Below, piece by piece: positions 1 to 7,913 of a stretch of 46,876 nucleotides of DNA (positions within the stretch are counted from its first letter, which is position 1; every line of letters begins with the position of its first letter). The notes under the pieces are model-generated. The model made no database searches. It worked only from the letters and a program-made list of their open reading frames with translations, and was not told where the DNA came from. The position numbers and the translations under genes are program-made. Source of the stretch: an uncultured Chitinophagaceae bacterium (GTDB taxonomy: Bacteria; Bacteroidota; Bacteroidia; Chitinophagales; Chitinophagaceae); NCBI GenBank assembly GCA_903881425.1, contig CAIRTF010000006.1:1-46876 (forward strand). Reading direction: 5' to 3'.

Positions 1-98
1 TCTCTGTAGATTGTTTTGGCTTCTGTTCCATGTCATTTTTGGTTTAATGATTAATGATGGAAACACTCTACTAATTTAGACTATATTTTGTCCACTTT

Positions 99-587
99 AT
101 GCTGACGATTTACATTAAGATGAAGGAAGTATTGGATGTTTGGTCAAAAATGAAAGAGAAACAAACTGTTCCGCTTTTACTCAATAATATAGAAAAGGAG
201 CGAATAACTTTAGATAAACTCTTTCTTGAAATAATAGGATTTAATAAAAAGGAGATTGAAAAAGTTCTTCCCGAACTTTACAAATTCCTACATAACATTG
301 TTTCGGGTCGGTTGTTAAAGGCACAGAGTTTAAAAGGTGTAAAGACACAACGCAACAAAGTTGAATTTAGTGTTTATGTTGAACAACTAAAAGAAATGCT
401 GATAGATGGAAAAATAGATGCAAAAAATACTTTTAAGTTCGCTAAACAGTTAGAAAAACTAGTTCGTGAAATTTCATCAGAAAGCAAATTGCAAAAGAAA
501 ATATTAGATACTTATTGGAAAGAAAAGTTCGGGGAACTTTTTGATGAAAAAGAAATCGCAAATAGGCAACAACAAAAATTATTTTAA
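99..587 (+). CDS. Hypothetical protein, possible C-terminal fragment of an N-6 adenine DNA methylase
   Basis: 162 codons, Lys/Glu-rich and mostly helical, with no membrane segment. The stretch with LDKLFLEIIG, a following helix and GRLLKAQSL resembles the helical tail after the catalytic domain in N-6 adenine methylases and type IIG restriction enzymes, where a short LD-x-x-hydrophobic helix is followed by RhxKAxS. No SAM-binding motif or NPPY box is present, so an intact enzyme is excluded. The frame is closed upstream by stops at 45-50 and 72-74, so the rest of the parent gene is not in frame with it. It ends just before an IS110 remnant, which fits a decayed insertion patch. The start could also be the ATG at 120. 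The family assignment comes from residue pattern only and is tentative. Confidence 0.45.
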   Translation: MLTIYIKMKEVLDVWSKMKEKQTVPLLLNNIEKERITLDKLFLEIIGFNKKEIEKVLPELYKFLHNIVSGRLLKAQSLKGVKTQRNKVEFSVYVEQLKEMLIDGKIDAKNTFKFAKQLEKLVREISSESKLQKKILDTYWKEKFGELFDEKEIANRQQQKLF

Positions 588-654
588 CGACACATTTAGG
601 TGACACGAATTCGGGTGATGCAGATAACACGAACTGTGCATAAAAACAAATAAA

Positions 655-813
655 TCAGGCTATTTTTTTATAATAATTTCTGTCGAACAAAGTTTCGTTT
701 TTTACAACAGCAAAAACCTGTTTTAATAGTTTATTTGCCACAGCAATTACTGCCAGTTTTTTATTCTTTCCTTTAGCCACTAACCGATCAAATAATTGCT
801 TGCAGGGATGGGG
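655..813 (-). pseudogene. C-terminal remnant of an IS110-family transposase
   Basis: Read on the minus strand, the frame ending at the TGA complementary to 655-657 gives about 50 residues containing CKQLFDRLVAKGKNKK, then LAVIAVANKLLKQ and FAVVKNETLFD. This is the characteristic tail of IS110/IS116/IS902 transposases (Transposase_20 end), where a C-x-x-L/F-x-x-R-L-x-A-K-G-K block is followed by a long helix. Homology stops near 805-813; upstream codons become Pro/Arg-rich and unlike the family, so the 5' part (RuvC-like catalytic domain and most of the gene) is deleted. Just outside the stop, 602-640 holds the motif ACACGAA twice, possibly the old element end. It cannot encode an active transposase. 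The family call is from the residue pattern alone. Confidence 0.75.
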
Positions 814-860
814 GCGGACGGAAGCCGTGTTTCAACTTTTTATTTTGTCTCGTCCTGAAA

Positions 861-883
861 TAGGTTGAGTAAAAATCAACCTA
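861..883. repeat. Perfect 8-bp inverted repeat, possible insertion-element end
   Basis: TAGGTTGA at 861-868 and TCAACCTA at 876-883 are exact inverted copies separated by 7 nt. An ATG at 885 opens a 16-codon frame (MEFLTPGQV...) that stops at 933 inside the 3' end of hisS, so it looks like a cut-off gene start. With the IS110 remnant just to the left, the simplest reading is the scar of a second mobile element. There is no T-run, so it is not a standard terminator for hisS, although it lies directly downstream of the hisS stop. Confidence 0.45.
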
Positions 884-924
884 AATGGAATTCTTAACAC
901 CGGGGCAAGTCGGAATGTATAATA

Positions 925-2286
925 TCAGAAACTAAAACCAAGTAATTCATTTTGCGATAATGTCTGCTGTTCACCGCTTTGCAAGTTTTTCAATACACAA
1001 TTATTTTCTGCTAATTCCTTACTGCCAATGATAACGGCGTAAGGAATTTGTTTTTTATCGGCATATTTAAATTGCTTATCAAACTTGGTATTCTCATGGA
1101 ATATTTCGCAGCGAATATTTTTGTTACGTAGTTGTTGCATCAGCTCAAATGCTTGTCTGCTCTCGTTTTCACCGAGATTAAAAAATAAGACTTGTGTACT
1201 AGTTTCAATTTCATCAGGAAATAATTTCAGTTCTTCCATTACATCATAAATCCTATCCACACCAAAACTTATTCCCACACCCGGAATATTCGGTACACCA
1301 AATAATCCGGTAAGATCATCATAACGTCCACCACCACCAATGCTGCCCATTGTAACATGCTTGGCTTTTATTTCGAAGATGATACCGGTGTAATAATTTA
1401 AACCACGAGCAAGAGTGAAGTCAATGGTCAATGGTGAATGGTGAATAGTGAAGTTTAGCAAATATTCAATTTCTTCAATACCTTTTTTTGCAGTTGCATT
1501 TTCGTCAGCTAATTTTTTTATTGCAATTAATTTTTCTTCATTGCTTCCGCGGATAGATAAATATTTTTCAATGATATTGATTTGATTTTCATTCAATCCT
1601 CTTTGTACTAATTCTTCTTTAACTTTTTCAATTCCAATTTTATCTAATTTATCAATGGCAACTGTTATATCAATCATTTTATCTGCACCGCCGGATAGTT
1701 CAGCGAGCGCTGCTAATATTTTTCTGCTATTAATTTTTATTTCAACATCAATGCCTAATTTTTCAAAAACAGTGGCGTAAATATTAGCCAACTCTACTTC
1801 ATTCAATAAACTATTACTGCCTACCACATCTGCATCGCATTGATAAAACTCACGGTAGCGGCCTCTTTGCGGACGATCAGCTCTCCACACCGGTTGTATT
1901 TGATAACGTTTAAAAGGGAAAGTCAACTGACCATGATTCATGGCAACATAACGTGCAAATGGAATGGTGAGATCATAACGCAATGCACGCTCTGTAATAT
2001 TTTTATTATTCTTTCCTTCTAATATTTTTTCAAAATCTTCTTTTGCCTGCTCGTGTTTTGCAGGATTATCTAAACCGTTATTTAAAATTTTAAAGATCAA
2101 TTTATCGCCTTCCTCACCATACTTGCCCATCAATGTTTCTAAGTTTTCCATGGCAGGTGTTTCCAATGGTTGAAAGCCATACAATTCAAAAACATTTCTA
2201 ATGGTATTAAAAATATAATTGCGTTTGCGAATGGTTACTGCATTAAAATCTCTTGTGCCTTGTGGTATGCTTGGTTTCATGTTCAA
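925..2286 (-). CDS. hisS: Histidyl-tRNA synthetase
   Basis: This cytoplasmic class II aminoacyl-tRNA synthetase charges tRNA-His. All family landmarks are visible in 453 residues: motif 1 near residues 10-50 (GTRDF start, PAMENLETL), the RYDLTIPFARY block, motif 2 (RADRPQRGRYREFYQCDAD), the histidine-specific LARGLNYYTG and motif 3 (GGGGRYDDL, then GISFGVDRI), followed by the anticodon-binding domain. Length is normal for the longer bacterial form. Residues 281-291, immediately before LARGLNYYTG, are an 11-residue in-frame insertion of repeat DNA. The gene starts 52 nt after the stop of the phosphatase gene on the same strand and has its own candidate promoter in that gap. The identity is certain. 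Confidence 0.97.
   Translation of the reverse strand: MNMKPSIPQGTRDFNAVTIRKRNYIFNTIRNVFELYGFQPLETPAMENLETLMGKYGEEGDKLIFKILNNGLDNPAKHEQAKEDFEKILEGKNNKNITERALRYDLTIPFARYVAMNHGQLTFPFKRYQIQPVWRADRPQRGRYREFYQCDADVVGSNSLLNEVELANIYATVFEKLGIDVEIKINSRKILAALAELSGGADKMIDITVAIDKLDKIGIEKVKEELVQRGLNENQINIIEKYLSIRGSNEEKLIAIKKLADENATAKKGIEEIEYLLNFTIHHSPLTIDFTLARGLNYYTGIIFEIKAKHVTMGSIGGGGRYDDLTGLFGVPNIPGVGISFGVDRIYDVMEELKLFPDEIETSTQVLFFNLGENESRQAFELMQQLRNKNIRCEIFHENTKFDKQFKYADKKQIPYAVIIGSKELAENNCVLKNLQSGEQQTLSQNELLGFSF
1414..1454 (-). repeat. 33-bp in-frame repeat insertion inside hisS
   Basis: The octamer AGTGAAGT occurs at 1414-1421 and again at 1447-1454. The period is 33 bp, exactly 11 codons. The DNA between is built from near-tandem ATGGTCA/ATGGTGA units. 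Deleting one 33-bp period joins NFT directly to LARGLNYYTG, which is the usual arrangement in HisRS. The inserted residues are IHHSPLTIDFT. The octamers behave like a target-site or slippage duplication. Confidence 0.75.
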
Positions 2287-2301
2287 TCAAAAGTGAAAGG
2301 G

Positions 2302-2332
2302 CAAAAGTATAAAGTAAAATAGTCTTATCGAA
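2302..2332 (-). promoter_or_regulatory. Candidate Bacteroidota promoter of hisS
   Basis: On the minus strand, TTCG (complement of 2329-2332) is followed after 19 nt by TACTTTTG (complement of 2302-2309). This matches the Bacteroidota consensus TTTG-N19-TAnnTTTG with one mismatch in the distal box. The start codon lies 15 nt beyond the -7 box. It sits in the 52-nt gap between the phosphatase stop and hisS, so hisS may be transcribed independently. Confidence 0.5.
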
Positions 2333-2338
2333 TTGTTT

Positions 2339-2812
2339 TTATTGGCTGATTTGAATGCCGGCATATTTTTCAATTATTTCATCGCATGCTTTATTGATCA
2401 TGTCAAATACTTTGTGGTAGCCTTCTTCAGCACCATACCATGGATCGGGCACGCTTCTGTTTTCATTCGGATATAATTCATTCAGCAGCAAATCTACTTT
2501 TTGTTCGTTCCAATTATTACGACTGATTCTTTTCACCTCTGCATAATTTTCTTCATCCATCACATATATCTTATCAAACTCAATCATGTCTTCTTTCATG
2601 AATTGTCTTCCTCTTAAATGCGAAATATCAATGCTATTCAGTTTCGAAACTTTCTGCGATAACCGATGCGGAGGTTCATCCTTATGATAATTGGCAGTGC
2701 CGGCACTATCTACCAACCAATTCAATCCATGCTGTTTTGCCTTATGTTGTAAAATGCCTTCTGCCAAAGGACTTCGGCAAATATTGCCAAGGCATACCAT
2801 CAAAATCTTCAT
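2339..2812 (-). CDS. Low-molecular-weight protein tyrosine phosphatase
   Basis: 157 residues, the normal size. The N-terminal P-loop VCLGNICRSPLAEG holds the CX5R signature, with nucleophile Cys7 and Arg13. The general acid loop is the DPWYG segment in the C-terminal third. These enzymes dephosphorylate tyrosine-phosphorylated proteins or small phospho-substrates in the cytoplasm; some act opposite tyrosine kinases of exopolysaccharide export, but no such kinase is in this window. Located 52 nt upstream of hisS on the same strand. The family is certain; the substrate is unknown. Confidence 0.93.
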   Translation of the reverse strand: MKILMVCLGNICRSPLAEGILQHKAKQHGLNWLVDSAGTANYHKDEPPHRLSQKVSKLNSIDISHLRGRQFMKEDMIEFDKIYVMDEENYAEVKRISRNNWNEQKVDLLLNELYPNENRSVPDPWYGAEEGYHKVFDMINKACDEIIEKYAGIQISQ

Positions 2813-2972
2813 AGCTTAAAAGTAATTAAAGATTTAAGTATTGTTTGCAATTATTGCAACTTGTTATTCAGAGCTTGGTTCTTTTTATTTATGGAATTTA
2901 TTCAATGCAGCATCTTAATAACAAACAAGCGCTCTGTTTTAAATTATTCAATCATCAATAAAAATTAATTGT

Positions 2973-3785
2973 ATGAAAGCAGAACTTATTTTGCAGAGCG
3001 ATGTGCTTGACATTGTTTTCGAAAACAAAAATAAAAGTTATGGAGCTTATGAATTACGAAAACAATATCGAAGAAGATTATTCAAATCTGTTTCCATAAC
3101 TATTGCAGTGGTTATTCTATTTGCCTCTTTGATGAGTTGGAAAATTCCACGAAAAAAAGGAGGTATTGCTTTTTTACCGGATGATGTAACACTTCATGAA
3201 TATGCCATTAAAAAGGTTGAACCTAAAACGACTGAACCAAAAAAGCAACCTTCACCACAACATCCAGAACAAAAACAATTTACAGCACCAATTATTATTA
3301 AAACTGACAGTACCAATGTGCCTGATCAAAAAAGTTTGGATAAAAGTGTAATCAGCACCATCAATAAAGCAGGAAGCGAGGCAGGCATTGATGATGTAAC
3401 ACCACCGCCATCAGAAACATCCGGTAACGGAAATGCAGTAGCGGCAAAAGAAATTAAAGAAGAAGAAGTTATTCCTATTTATGATGCGCAAGTAATGCCA
3501 CAATATCCCGGCGGAATTGATGCATTAAAAAAATTCATTCAGCGAAATACACAGCAACCGGATGATTTGGAAGAAGGGCAACGAATTGTAGTGGTGGCGC
3601 AATTTGTAGTGGATGCAAACGGTAACATCACTCATATTGCCATTGAACAAAAAGGAAGAAAAGATTTAGATATGGAAGTAATGAAAGTGATTAAAAAAAT
3701 GCCTCAATGGATTCCGGGTAAACAAAATGGCCGATCTGTACCGGTTTATTTCCGATTGCCCATTACTTTTATGCCTCAGGAATAA
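2973..3785 (+). CDS. tonB: Energy transducer TonB (first copy)
   Basis: 270 residues with a short cytoplasmic N-terminus carrying LDIVFENKNKSYGAYELRK, a membrane anchor near residues 37-53, a Pro/Lys/Glu-rich periplasmic spanner, and a C-terminal TonB domain (QYPGGIDALKKFI through WIPGKQNGRSVPV). TonB transmits proton-motive force from ExbB/ExbD to outer-membrane receptors. It is a paralogue of the TonB at 29291-30112, with the same N-terminal motif. It heads a cluster with a small membrane protein, a PstS-like lipoprotein and a TPR protein; no exbB/exbD lies beside this copy. The start ATG is preceded by AT-rich sequence without a Shine-Dalgarno, as usual here. Confidence 0.92.
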   Translation: MKAELILQSDVLDIVFENKNKSYGAYELRKQYRRRLFKSVSITIAVVILFASLMSWKIPRKKGGIAFLPDDVTLHEYAIKKVEPKTTEPKKQPSPQHPEQKQFTAPIIIKTDSTNVPDQKSLDKSVISTINKAGSEAGIDDVTPPPSETSGNGNAVAAKEIKEEEVIPIYDAQVMPQYPGGIDALKKFIQRNTQQPDDLEEGQRIVVVAQFVVDANGNITHIAIEQKGRKDLDMEVMKVIKKMPQWIPGKQNGRSVPVYFRLPITFMPQE

Positions 3786-3828
3786 AATTATTAATTAAAT
3801 TGCCCGTCCCATATCAATTGATTGTTAA

Positions 3829-4062
3829 ATGGAACATGAATTCCGCGATAAGCAGAGAAAAAATTATATTTTGGTGCGCATGGCCCGGGACATGGTAATG
3901 GCATTATTATATTTAACCATGGCGGTATTTTTATTCTTTGGTGAAAGATGGAAGATTGAACAGATTATGGCCTTGGGAACGGCATTCAGTTATTTTTTTG
4001 GAAGCATTTGTTTATTGTATGGCATATTTAGGGTGTACAGAGGAATAAAGAGAGATTATTAA
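3829..4062 (+). CDS. Small two-helix membrane protein of unknown function
   Basis: 77 residues with a charged N-terminus (MEHEFRDKQRKNY) and two hydrophobic segments near residues 22-38 and 49-68, ending in a basic tail. I do not recognise a named family. It lies 43 nt after tonB and one base before the ATG of the PstS-like lipoprotein, so it is almost certainly cotranscribed with them. That placement suggests a role in the same envelope-associated unit, but no function can be assigned from sequence. Confidence 0.75.
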   Translation: MEHEFRDKQRKNYILVRMARDMVMALLYLTMAVFLFFGERWKIEQIMALGTAFSYFFGSICLLYGIFRVYRGIKRDY

Positions 4063-4063
4063 C

Positions 4064-4987
4064 ATGAAACTATTATTGATCATTACTATTGCAGCGATGG
4101 GGATGTTATTTGTTTCATGTAACAATGTGACTAAAGACAAAAACAGCATTCAGGATTCGCCCAGGCAAGGAACTATCTATATCAGTGTAGATGAAAGTTT
4201 CAAGCCGGTGATTGAAGAGCAAATAAAAGTTTATCAGTCTTCTTATCCTGATGCACATATCATCGCATCGTATAAATCGGAAGTAGATTGTTTCAGGGAT
4301 TTGCAGAAAGATAGTACCAGAATGATTATTGTGGCAAGAGGATTAAAAAAAGAGGAATCTGATTTTTTTGAGAATCAATTATCTTTCCGACCCAGATATG
4401 ATGATGTAGCATACGATGCAGTGGCTTTGATTGTCAATATCAAATCGAAAGACACTGTATATACTTTGCAAGAAGTGAGAAATATTTTGTCCGGTAAAAA
4501 AAATGTTGAAGCAATAGTTGATGGAAATAATGCTACCAGTACCGTAAGGTTTTTGCAAGACAGTGTTTTAAGAGGAGCAGCTTTTGGCAAAAATGTTACA
4601 GCAGCGCATGGTAGTCATCAAGTGGTAGAAACTATATCCAATAAGGAAAACGCCATAGGTTTTGTAGGATTGAGTTGGGTGGGAGATTCTTATGATCCGC
4701 AACAACGAGCAAATCTGAAAAAAATTCGCTTATGTTTGTTGGAGTGTACAACTTGTGGTGAAAAAGGCTTTTTTGCCAAGCCAACACAAGCAACCATTAC
4801 TTATATGCAATATCCTTTGGCAAGGCCTTTGTATTGTATAGTAAAAGAGAATGCAACCGGATTGGGAACAGGCTTTATGAATTTTATGAATTTGGAAAGA
4901 GGGCAATTGATTTTCAGAAGAGCATTTTTAGCACCGGCAAAAATGAATTTGAATAAAAGAAAAACCAACATTTCAGAGCAAGAATAA
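4064..4987 (+). CDS. PstS-like phosphate-type substrate-binding lipoprotein
   Basis: 307 residues. A signal peptide ends in the lipobox LFVSC, with Cys19 as the lipidated residue, so it is probably anchored in an envelope membrane. The body has the periplasmic-binding-protein type II pattern of the PstS family: GTIYISVDESFKPVIEEQ, then VARGLKKEE, then YDAVALIVN, VDGNNATSTVRF and a late NAIGFVGLSW. It starts 1 nt after the preceding small gene. No PstC/A/B transporter genes are nearby, and in many Bacteroidota such proteins sit with TonB/ExbD and TPR genes, so it may serve as a sensor or accessory rather than a transporter component. The ligand is inferred from fold only. Confidence 0.82.
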   Translation: MKLLLIITIAAMGMLFVSCNNVTKDKNSIQDSPRQGTIYISVDESFKPVIEEQIKVYQSSYPDAHIIASYKSEVDCFRDLQKDSTRMIIVARGLKKEESDFFENQLSFRPRYDDVAYDAVALIVNIKSKDTVYTLQEVRNILSGKKNVEAIVDGNNATSTVRFLQDSVLRGAAFGKNVTAAHGSHQVVETISNKENAIGFVGLSWVGDSYDPQQRANLKKIRLCLLECTTCGEKGFFAKPTQATITYMQYPLARPLYCIVKENATGLGTGFMNFMNLERGQLIFRRAFLAPAKMNLNKRKTNISEQE

Positions 4988-5010
4988 AAACAACTATTAA
5001 ACACCACACG

Positions 5011-6753
5011 ATGAAGAAGACCATTTCTTTTTTTGTTGCAGTAGTATTATCTGCGAATGTGCTGATGGCACAAAGTGTACAGGATGGTATTAAACTCCTG
5101 AATTACGAAAAAAATAAAAGTGCCAGAGAGTTATTACAAAAATTGTATGATGGCAATTCAAAAGATCCTCAAACCATTTATTGGTTAGGTCAGGCTTTTA
5201 TTGCATTGGATGATATTAAAGGCGCAAAAGCATTGTACGAAAAAGCCATGAATGATGGTGTGAATGATCCATGGATTTGGGTTGGATCAGGCCATGTGCA
5301 ATTATTAGAAGCCGGCGATGTGAATGCGGCCAAACAAAAATTTGAACAAGCCATTACTTCAACAACAGAAACCAAAGGAAAAAACAAAGGCAAGCCCAGT
5401 GCAGCTATTTTAAATGCCATTGGCAGAGCGAATTCTTTCGGGCATTTAAACGGCATTGCAGGCGATAGCAAATTTGGAGATGTATTATACGGTATTGAAA
5501 AATTAAAACAAGCAGAAGCTATCGATCTGACCAATCCGGATATCGCTATCAATGAAGGATTAAGTTATCGCAAATTAGGTGGCGAATATGGTGGAGATGC
5601 GCAAAAAGCTTTTGAAGAAGCTATTCATCGCGATCCTAAAAATGCCCGTGCCATGTATTTAACAGGTAAAATATATGTAACACAGAATAACAAAGAATCT
5701 TTGGAAACTTATTTCAATAATGCTATTGCAGCTGACCCAACTTTTCCTCCGGTGTATCTTGCCTTATTTGAATTTTATTCTGATAAAGATGTAAATAAAG
5801 CAAAAGATTATATTGATAATTTCTTAAAGTATGCCGATAAAGATCCGAAGAATGATTTTTATTATGCTGATTATTTATTCCGTGCAGGTAAATACAATGA
5901 GTCATTAGCTAAAGCAAAAGAAATAGAAGCATCAGCAGGTATTGCTGCTGTTCCTGCGTTGAATATTTTATATGCATATAATTATGACAGAACAGGCGAT
6001 TCTGTTTTAGCAAAATCTTATGTTGAAAAATATTTCGCTTCAGTTCCTGTATCAGAAACCAAACCGGCTGATTATAATCTGGCAGTAAAAATTTTATCTA
6101 AATTTCAGGGAAGTGAAACCGCAGCTGTCGGGTATTTGCAAAAAGCAATCGATGCTGATTCAACCAAAGCAAATAAGATGGATTTTACCAATAAGGCCAT
6201 TGAAATTTATGGAAAATCAAAAATGTACACTGATCAGTTAGTATGGTTAAAAAAATTGCAAGACTTAAAAGGCGTTCCTCCAAATGAATATGATTTTTTT
6301 AGATTAACGAGTACTGCATTTAATGCAAAAGATTATATTCAAACAATGGCTTATGCAAAAGATTATATGACAAATTTCCCTGATAAACCGCAAGGATATT
6401 CTTTTTATAGAAGATCTTCTATAGCAGCCGATCCTGATACTTCTAAGGGAATTGCAATGGGAGCTTTGGATGTGTTAGATTCTCTTTATTCAAGAGATAA
6501 AGTAAAAAACAAAAAGCAAATATTCAATAACCTTTATTTTCAATTGAGTTATTATGTATATAAAACAAAAGAATTGGAAAAGGCTTTAGAAATAACAGAC
6601 AGAATGTTAGATCTATACCCTGAAGCAGGTGGCGAAGAAAATAAATATGCTTTAGATACTAAAGCCACCATACAAGAGGGGATTAACAAACAAAAAAATC
6701 CTAAATCTGGCAGTAAATCAAGTGGCGGAGCCGCTCCTCCAAAAAATAAATAA
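5011..6753 (+). CDS. Secreted TPR-repeat protein
   Basis: 580 residues with a Sec signal peptide (MKKTISFFVAVVLSANVLMAQS, cleaved near residue 20). Degenerate tetratricopeptide repeats run through most of the chain, for example the segments around ARELLQKLYDGN, DIKGAKALYEKAM, AQKAFEEAIHRDPKNARA and AVGYLQKAIDADS. The tail is Lys/Gly/Ser/Pro-rich and low complexity. TPRs are scaffolds for protein contacts, so a periplasmic adaptor role is likely. It is the last gene of the tonB cluster, 23 nt after the lipoprotein, and is followed by a strong terminator. Confidence 0.85.
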   Translation: MKKTISFFVAVVLSANVLMAQSVQDGIKLLNYEKNKSARELLQKLYDGNSKDPQTIYWLGQAFIALDDIKGAKALYEKAMNDGVNDPWIWVGSGHVQLLEAGDVNAAKQKFEQAITSTTETKGKNKGKPSAAILNAIGRANSFGHLNGIAGDSKFGDVLYGIEKLKQAEAIDLTNPDIAINEGLSYRKLGGEYGGDAQKAFEEAIHRDPKNARAMYLTGKIYVTQNNKESLETYFNNAIAADPTFPPVYLALFEFYSDKDVNKAKDYIDNFLKYADKDPKNDFYYADYLFRAGKYNESLAKAKEIEASAGIAAVPALNILYAYNYDRTGDSVLAKSYVEKYFASVPVSETKPADYNLAVKILSKFQGSETAAVGYLQKAIDADSTKANKMDFTNKAIEIYGKSKMYTDQLVWLKKLQDLKGVPPNEYDFFRLTSTAFNAKDYIQTMAYAKDYMTNFPDKPQGYSFYRRSSIAADPDTSKGIAMGALDVLDSLYSRDKVKNKKQIFNNLYFQLSYYVYKTKELEKALEITDRMLDLYPEAGGEENKYALDTKATIQEGINKQKNPKSGSKSSGGAAPPKNK

Positions 6754-6760
6754 AGAAATA

Positions 6761-6789
6761 ACTCCTCTCGACAGAGGAGTTTTTCTTTT
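6761..6789 (+). terminator. Rho-independent terminator after the TPR gene
   Basis: ACTCCTCT (6761-6768) and AGAGGAGT (6773-6780) form a perfect 8-bp stem with a 4-nt loop, followed by TTTTCTTTT. It closes the tonB-to-TPR unit 8 nt after the TPR stop and separates it from nuo. Confidence 0.9.
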
Positions 6790-6813
6790 GTATGCTTTGC
6801 AAGCTTATTTTTG
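6787..6813 (+). promoter_or_regulatory. Candidate promoter of the nuo operon
   Basis: TATTTTTG at 6806-6813 matches the Bacteroidota -7 box TAnnTTTG exactly and lies 21 nt before the nuoA start. The distal box is poor: TTTG at 6787-6790 gives only 15 nt of spacing, while a 19-21 nt spacing falls in the T-tract of the preceding terminator. Being the only spacer between terminator and nuoA, this is where the promoter must be unless it lies upstream. Confidence 0.45.
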
Positions 6814-6834
6814 CAACTCATTTCAATCTGAGCC

Positions 6835-7233
6835 ATGAATCTGATTTCTTTCATTTTAGATGCAACAGATAATACAGCTGCTAATTATTTTCCTATCGGT
6901 ATTCAATTAATTTTTGCTGCAGGCTTTGTGGCGGCTATGCTTGCTTTATCGGCATGGGTGGGACCGAAACGTAAAACAAGCGATAAGTTAGAAACTTTTA
7001 CCAGTGGTATCGCTACTCACGGAGATGCACGTCAGCCCATCGCCATTAAATATTTTTTAGTAGCAATCTTATTTGTATTGTTTGATGTGGAAGTGATTTT
7101 CTTTTATCCTTATGCCATTAATTTCAGGGCATTGGGGTGGGATGGCTTTCTGGCTGTATTGATGTTTGTTGCTTTTTTCCTGATAGGCTTTATTTATATC
7201 ATCAAAAAAGGAGCATTGGATTGGGAAGACTAA
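6835..7233 (+). CDS. nuoA: NADH-quinone oxidoreductase subunit A
   Basis: 132 residues with three membrane segments. It is a membrane-arm subunit of complex I near the quinone site. Family signatures are visible: KRKTSDKLETFTSGI for the loop normally reading K-x-x-x-Y/F-E-C-G, with the usual Cys absent here, then YFLVAILFVLFDVEVIFFYP, the hallmark of NuoA/ND3. First gene of the operon, 45 nt after the terminator T-tract. The replacement of the loop Cys by Thr or Ser is seen in other Bacteroidota as far as I recall. Confidence 0.95.
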   Translation: MNLISFILDATDNTAANYFPIGIQLIFAAGFVAAMLALSAWVGPKRKTSDKLETFTSGIATHGDARQPIAIKYFLVAILFVLFDVEVIFFYPYAINFRALGWDGFLAVLMFVAFFLIGFIYIIKKGALDWED

Positions 7234-7235
7234 CA

Positions 7236-7306
7236 ACTATTTTAAATATTGAATGTTAAATCATAAATGTTCATTTAAAATTTTTCATTCAAAATTCAAC
7301 ATAATC
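7236..7306. repeat. AT-rich imperfect palindromic spacer repeat (nuoA-nuoB)
   Basis: The 75-nt nuoA-nuoB spacer is made of ATTGAATGTTAAAT-like words on the left and ATTTTTCATTCAAAATTCAACAT-like words in reversed orientation on the right. The nuoB-nuoC spacer (7897-7913) and nuoD-nuoE spacer (9736-9812) carry related ATGTTGAATT words. It has no coding capacity and no terminator T-run. Confidence 0.55.
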
Positions 7307-7308
7307 AT

Positions 7309-7896
7309 ATGCGTCCGGTACGTTTTAATATTCATCCGAAAGAAGCAAAAATTGAAACTGCTGTTAGTATGGCAGAAGCTCCTAACGGATATAGTGGCGA
7401 AGGATTCTTCACCGCAAAACTTAGTGATGTAGTTGGATTGGCCAGAAAAAACTCTTTATGGCCGTTACCATTCGCCACTTCTTGCTGCGGTATTGAATTT
7501 ATGGCTACAGCTGCTGCACATTATGATCTGGCTCGTTTTGGTGCGGAGCGTATGGCATTTACACCTCGTCAATGTGATTTGATGATGGTAATGGGAACGA
7601 TCTCTAAAAAAATGGCGCCTGTTGTTAAACAAGTTTATATGCAAATGGCCGAACCACGTTGGGTGATTGCTGTTGGTGCTTGTGCAAGCAGTGGCGGCAT
7701 ATTTGATACATATAGTGTATTGCAGGGAATTGATCAGGTAGTGCCTGTTGATGTGTATGTGCCCGGTTGTCCGCCAAGGCCGGAAGCCATTTTGGATGGG
7801 TTTATGCGTATCCAGGATTTAGTGGCTAATGAAAGTATCCGCAGAAGAAATAGCGAACAATACAAAGCATTGATGGAGAGTTACGGTATTGAATAA
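7309..7896 (+). CDS. nuoB: NADH-quinone oxidoreductase subunit B
   Basis: 195 residues. This hydrophilic subunit carries the N2 [4Fe-4S] cluster that passes electrons to quinone. Cluster ligands are visible: the tandem Cys59-Cys60 in FATSCCGIEFMA, Cys124 in VGACASSGG and Cys154 in VPGCPPRPEA. Length is normal with a slightly extended C-terminus. It lies between nuoA and nuoC, with both spacers carrying short repeats. Confidence 0.98.
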   Translation: MRPVRFNIHPKEAKIETAVSMAEAPNGYSGEGFFTAKLSDVVGLARKNSLWPLPFATSCCGIEFMATAAAHYDLARFGAERMAFTPRQCDLMMVMGTISKKMAPVVKQVYMQMAEPRWVIAVGACASSGGIFDTYSVLQGIDQVVPVDVYVPGCPPRPEAILDGFMRIQDLVANESIRRRNSEQYKALMESYGIE

Positions 7897-7913
7897 ATGT
7901 TGAATTAAGAATT

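Noticed and set aside
2-31. Possible start of a minus-strand gene running off the left edge (MEQKPKQSTE)
   Set aside because: Only 10 codons are visible, with a competing ATG five bases away and no promoter signal; it cannot be supported.
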